Of a stretch of DNA of 6,444 nt, positions 5,588 to 6,444 are shown piece by piece. The stretch's first letter is position 1. The number at the start of each line of letters is the position of its first letter. The position numbers and the translations under genes were made by a program. The stretch is from the NCBI GenBank assembly GCA_008015855.1, contig SSGK01000046.1:1-6444 (forward strand), written 5' to 3'. The DNA comes from Candidatus Altimarinota bacterium. GTDB taxonomy: Bacteria > Patescibacteriota > Gracilibacteria > BD1-5 > UBA2023. The notes beneath the pieces are model-generated. The model saw only the letters and a program-made list of their open reading frames with translations. It was not told the DNA's origin and ran no database searches.

Positions 5588-6444
5588 ATGTCCTCCGTAC
5601 TCCTTTGAATCCTTCTTACACTCGTGCTATTTACCATTGTTGTATTTATTCATGAAATGGGTCATTTTCTTATGGCTCGATTCTGAAAAGTCCGTGTTGA
5701 CGAATTTTGACTCGGAATTCCTCCAAAGGCAAAAAGTCTTTTCCGTGATAAAAAATGAACAGAATACACCCTTAACTGGATACCTCTCGGTGGATTTGTT
5801 CGACTTAAGTGAGAAGATGCAGAGAGTATTGAGGGGCAAGATACCGATAGCTTCGCTCAAAAGGGATACTTTATCCGATCAGGGATTCTCCTGGCAGGAG
5901 TGACAATGAATTTTCTCCTTGCTTGGATTATCTTCACAGGACTCTTTGTGGTAGGATCACAACCATTTGGTATTAATACCTATTTTGAAACGAGCACCCA
6001 TTCAAAATTCCTTCCGACATTTGAAGATGCAAAAAAAGATGGAACCCTCACAACGAGTGGTATTGTATTCTATCCACTTACTGGAAGCGTCGCATACGAA
6101 GCTGGTCTCAGAGATGGAGATACACTCCATACTATCAACGGTCAAAAGCTCGATAACCCCGATGATGTTACAAAAATCATCCAAAAGAGCCCTGAAGTAA
6201 AGCTTCAAATAAGTAGATCATGAAGTGGCAAAGATATTACCATTATCCCAAAGGATAAAAAGATTGGAAGCTATGTCTGGTATGCTGACATACAACTCCA
6301 TGAGATACGCGCAAAGAGTTTTTCTGATGCGGTAGTTATGGGAAGCAAGGAATTGAAAGAACATTTTGTAATGACGGTAGAGATGTTTCGTGGACTCGGA
6401 CAAAAGATATTTGCACCGCGAACCCCAACCGAAAGAACAGAAGC
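5588..6444 (+). CDS. rseP: Site-2 protease, RseP/RasP type (M50 zinc metalloprotease), 3' end cut by window
   Basis: Intramembrane zinc protease that cleaves membrane-embedded substrates such as anti-sigma factors and signal-peptide remnants. ATG 5588 opens a frame that runs off the window after 285 residues, with six TGA codons read as glycine (5606, 5684, 5708, 5756, 5810, 6221). Residues 3-21 form the first membrane helix, leading into the zinc site HEMGH (22-26). Then come VDEFGLGIPPK (38-47), GTEYTLNWIPLGGFVRLKGE (57-76) with the family's IPLGG loop, a second hydrophobic segment around LLAGVTMNFLLAWIIFTGLF (about 97-118), and a PDZ domain (about 155-222: SVAYEAGLRDGDTLHTINGQ). The recoded glycines fall at canonical positions (FG-LGIPP, G-TEYTLNWIPLGG, LKG-E). 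The C-terminal LDG-type motif that supplies the third zinc ligand should lie beyond the window. No Shine-Dalgarno precedes the ATG; it follows the hpf terminator closely. The family is certain; the substrate cannot be told. Confidence 0.93.

Noticed and set aside
5553..5903. 116-codon plus-strand ORF overlapping the protease start
   Set aside because: It is out of frame with the HEMGH, IPLGG and PDZ motifs, which all lie in one frame when TGA is glycine.
227..6444. TGA as selenocysteine or tryptophan
   Set aside because: TGA positions match conserved glycines, Trp uses TGG, and no selenocysteine insertion structure is apparent after the TGA codons.

Overview
The window reads as a low-GC bacterial chromosome segment from a lineage that translates UGA as glycine (NCBI code 25). 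The known users of this code are the Gracilibacteria (BD1-5) and Absconditabacteria (SR1) of the Candidate Phyla Radiation. With the standard code the main genes break into short pieces. With TGA=Gly they fuse into clean reading frames, and the recoded positions include glycines that are invariant in family A DNA polymerase and in site-2 protease. At least 33 in-frame TGA codons are used this way. Every gene end I see is TAA or TAG, and Trp is TGG. No final genus can be assigned from the window.

Layout, left to right. Positions 2-91 hold the last codons of an unidentified plus-strand gene, followed by a strong intrinsic terminator (121-160). A promoter (176-202) then starts a plus-strand run: a 390-residue coiled-coil protein of unknown function (227-1399), a 148-residue helical protein of unknown function (1419-1865), and a DNA polymerase I catalytic domain (1932-3314). 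The junctions between these three look disturbed. The second ORF lies in the same frame as the polymerase but is separated from it by TAA and TAG, and its upstream end runs open past its only start codon towards the first ORF. Frameshifts (natural, programmed or assembly-derived) are a serious possibility, and the polymerase N-terminus is therefore uncertain.

From 3316 a new promoter drives a two-helix membrane protein with a bacterial PH-like domain and a His/acid-rich tail (3372-4202). It converges, across a bidirectional terminator (about 4202-4231), on a minus-strand pair: a second two-helix PH-like membrane protein (4730-4230) and a small two-helix membrane protein upstream of it (4974-4732). 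A roughly 200-base divergent intergenic region (4975-5172) carries promoter-like sequences for both directions. To the right lie an hpf/raiA-type ribosome hibernation factor (5230-5529) with its own terminator, and an RseP-type site-2 protease (5588 onward) cut by the window end.

Functionally the window mixes DNA replication or repair (polymerase), envelope proteins (two PH-domain proteins, a small membrane protein, an intramembrane protease) and ribosome dormancy. No CRISPR array, tRNA, rRNA, transposase or phage gene was seen. The most striking features are the code change, the broken or shifted polymerase 5' region, and the lack of a clear Shine-Dalgarno sequence before any gene.
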